Shown: in pieces, positions 61,936-64,000 of the stretch
Numbering within the stretch: the first letter of the stretch is position 1
How the letters are laid out: each line of letters starts with the position of its first letter
NCBI GenBank assembly: GCA_000469685.2
Contig: LS997563.1
Location: 42,107,151 to 42,171,150, forward strand
Reading direction: 5' to 3'
DNA from: Haemonchus contortus
Lineage: Eukaryota > Nematoda > Chromadorea > Rhabditida > Trichostrongylidae
DNA length: 64,000 bases
Made by a program: the position numbers and the translations under genes
Notes under the pieces: model-generated
Databases searched by the model: none
Seen by the model: only the letters and a program-made list of their open reading frames with translations
What the model was told of the DNA's origin: nothing

Positions 61936-64000
61936 AATCAGAAATACTCAGAATTAATAATAAGTGCAGATATAAAAAATAGCCTGCTGATGAATTAAGT
62001 ACCCTCACTTGTCAGAAAGCCATGGAAGCGTTTACGAGTGAGTCTGATATCTGACTGGTGAAAAGTTCTGGACTGAAATGGTCTCGGCAAATAGTAACTT
62101 ACCAGTTTAATTACAGCCTTTACCATCTTAATCATAGCAGACGTTGGCCATGCCGTAATTGTTCAGTCTGTTGTTTGATCGATAGCCTCGAGAACAAATA
62201 ACGAATTCTCAAATAATCAGATACAATCAACGTTTCCCTGTCCAGGATCTCAAACATTTTTATAAACTGAAGGCGCTTTCAAGAAAAGGGTGTTCAACAG
62301 CTTGATGGGTAACAGTGATCACTGATTTGCTGGGTTTCGATCAAAACTTTATGAAAAATCTAGAAAAAGGAAAATCCTTACCATCTGAAAGGATTAATCA
62401 GAAAAAAAATTTTTCAGTAACAACTTTGAAAAGTATGTGCAACACATGAAGGAGTTCCAGAGAAGTCTTCAGTGGAGTGTCCATTTGTTGGTATCCTTAT
62501 CTATCGGAGGTTTTAGATACACACTTCGTCCGTTCGTCAAAACATCTTTCTTCTTTCATGAAATCTGACCACCCTCCTCACGCTAATCATGCTCATGTCA
62601 TGGCCCGCAAAAAACGGAAAAAAATTCAAAATTTGCTCGTAAATATTTCAAAATTAATTTCTTTTTTCAATTAATTTCTTTTTTTCTATGCCGATTTTCT
62701 TAGACTATAGTGTTAGTTTCTGTTTATGAGAGTAGTTCATAAGAAAACCAGGAAAATCGGAAAATCTGTCTCATCTGAAAGGATTAGACAGGATAGGAAA
62801 TTCTGGGGCCGTAAGGTATGCTTTCCTGTTCGGGGCTGGGACGCCCCGATTCGGGTCTTTCTAGCTCTCTGCTCTCCCCGAGAGCATACCTTACCGAGAA
62901 GAAGACCCTCCCCTGTTCGGGGGAGCATACCTTGCGGCCCCTGTTGAAAATGTTGAAAAGTATGAGCAACCCGTAAATAAATTCCAAAGTGAAGAGGTTT
63001 CGCTTTTTTTTGGTATGAAAGTGCATACTACATATAACAGATTTTTAGTCACGTGTTATCGTTTTGTCAGAACACGTTCTTTATATTAAAAATTCAGACC
63101 ACGCCTCCATACACTGGACAAGTTTGTGTATCGTGGAAAACGAAAATAACTCGGAATTTGAGTAGGAAGTGTTCCAATCAAAACTTTTTCAGTGATAATT
63201 TTTTTATTCTTTAACGTTTTGCTCAGAAAGCGGAATTAGAGCACCTGCTAGGTCGACTTTTACTAAATTTTCCAACTTCCTCATTGACGATTGCGCACGT
63301 TGTTGTTCACGGTGAAAGCAATTTGTCAACATCATGTCATGTTGGCTGCTGCCCATCCTCAATGACATACTCATCGCTTCATCATATTTCAGCGCTCCTT
63401 CCAGACATTCACAGGCAATTCAACATCGGCCATGTTTTTGACTTTGTGAAAAAGTAAACAACCATGACATGACATCAAACGATGACCGAAAAATTGCTGG
63501 CATAATTCTTCTAAATGTTGAAGAAAAACCGCATCGAATGGACTCTATATCTGCGATTGTGTCTTCAATGAATCTACAGGGTATTTGTCTCTCAGTAGCT
63601 TCAATAGCAGGGAATTCAGAAAATTATTTTAGGGTCTCTCAGTAAATAACTCAAATAATTAAGAGGTTATTGCATTTCCGATGGCAAAAATGGCTAAATT
63701 GCAAAAGCTAAAAAAAACTCAAGGAGAACTGCTAATAAAAGCATAGAAAAATTACAGATCAAACTGAAATTTTTCAAAATTATTGAAATTGATTAGAACA
63801 CTTTTCAAACTAATATTAAACTTGGAATTGAGCTCTGTTAAAATTCGTTGATTTTGGACTGAATGAAAATTCATTTAGTTTTGGACACATGGATAAATAA
63901 AGTTCAGAAACAGATTTCAATTTGCTCTTTTGTAGGATAGGGCCATTCAAGTGATGTTATAGTAACGTTGAAAATGTGATGAAATTGGAATTGGCGTCTC
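61936..64000. other. AT-rich terminal stretch with a duplicated block; no supported gene
   Basis: No exon was recognised. The duplication 62330-62470 against 62745-63000 and its palindrome are listed separately. TCAAAACTTTTTCAGTGATAATT at 63179-63201 seems to be a further decayed piece of the same block. Confidence 0.5.
62330..63000. repeat. duplicated AT-rich block; one copy carries a GC-rich palindrome
   Basis: Copy 1 reads ATCTGAAAGGATTAATCAGA then TTGAAAAGTATGTGCAACAC. Copy 2 reads ATCTGAAAGGATTAGACAGG then TTGAAAAGTATGAGCAACCC. Between these blocks copy 2 has an extra segment, 62805-62941, that starts GGGGCCGTAAGGTATGCTTT and ends with the inverse AGCATACCTTGCGGCCCC. A third AGCATACCTTAC lies inside near 62884. 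The segment looks like a small foldback insertion. Confidence 0.75.

Overview
The window is animal nuclear DNA, most probably from a nematode. I favour a strongylid or hookworm-like clade V worm, but the species is an inference. Short coding exons are split by many small introns with T-rich TTTCAG/TTTTAG acceptors. Four genes have such an acceptor a few bases upstream of their start codon with no matching exon in view, as expected for spliced-leader trans-splicing. The DNA is crowded with mariner remnants, tRNA-derived SINEs, a BEL/Pao-like LTR element, foldback elements and G-tracts. There are no bacterial operons, rRNA genes or CRISPR arrays.

All five supported genes lie on the minus strand. 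Left to right they are: (A) an unrecognised proline-rich, acidic, low-complexity protein (2903-7906, 3' end not found); (B) a complete 27-exon mitochondrial glycine decarboxylase, the P-protein of the glycine cleavage system (15214-26429, 977 aa, every splice phase closes); (C) a RanBP3-type nuclear export cofactor with FG motifs and a Ran-binding domain (32734-35509, 365 aa); (D) the C-terminal part of a METTL13/spermidine-synthase-like methyltransferase whose glycine-rich SAM-loop exon I could not find (36981-39757); (E) a very divergent Rho-family small GTPase with a CaaX box but damaged nucleotide-binding motifs (52918-57083, 201 aa). These genes do not form a pathway; they look like ordinary unlinked housekeeping or signalling genes.

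From 40.4 to 51 kb the window is repeat-dominated: about 1.74 kb of nearly pure (TG)n, 12 units of a GC-rich minisatellite of about 145 bp, GC hairpins, two facing SINE copies, a Tc1/mariner-type element with 27-bp perfect terminal repeats, a foldback element, and a young 2.4-kb LTR element. That LTR element has two nearly identical LTRs, a 5-bp target duplication, an 18-bp primer site matching tRNA-Gly and a gag gene with three zinc knuckles, but no protease, reverse transcriptase or integrase. It is the most complete and most interesting object here. The other SINE, mariner and foldback copies sit in introns and intergenic DNA elsewhere. The last 6 kb hold only decayed repeats, a SINE and a duplicated AT-rich block in which one copy carries a GC-rich palindrome.

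Limits: no homology search was run. Family calls rest on reading translated exons against remembered family motifs. Exon boundaries were chosen by splice consensus and reading-phase continuity. First exons upstream of possible trans-splice sites, UTRs and promoters were not resolved.
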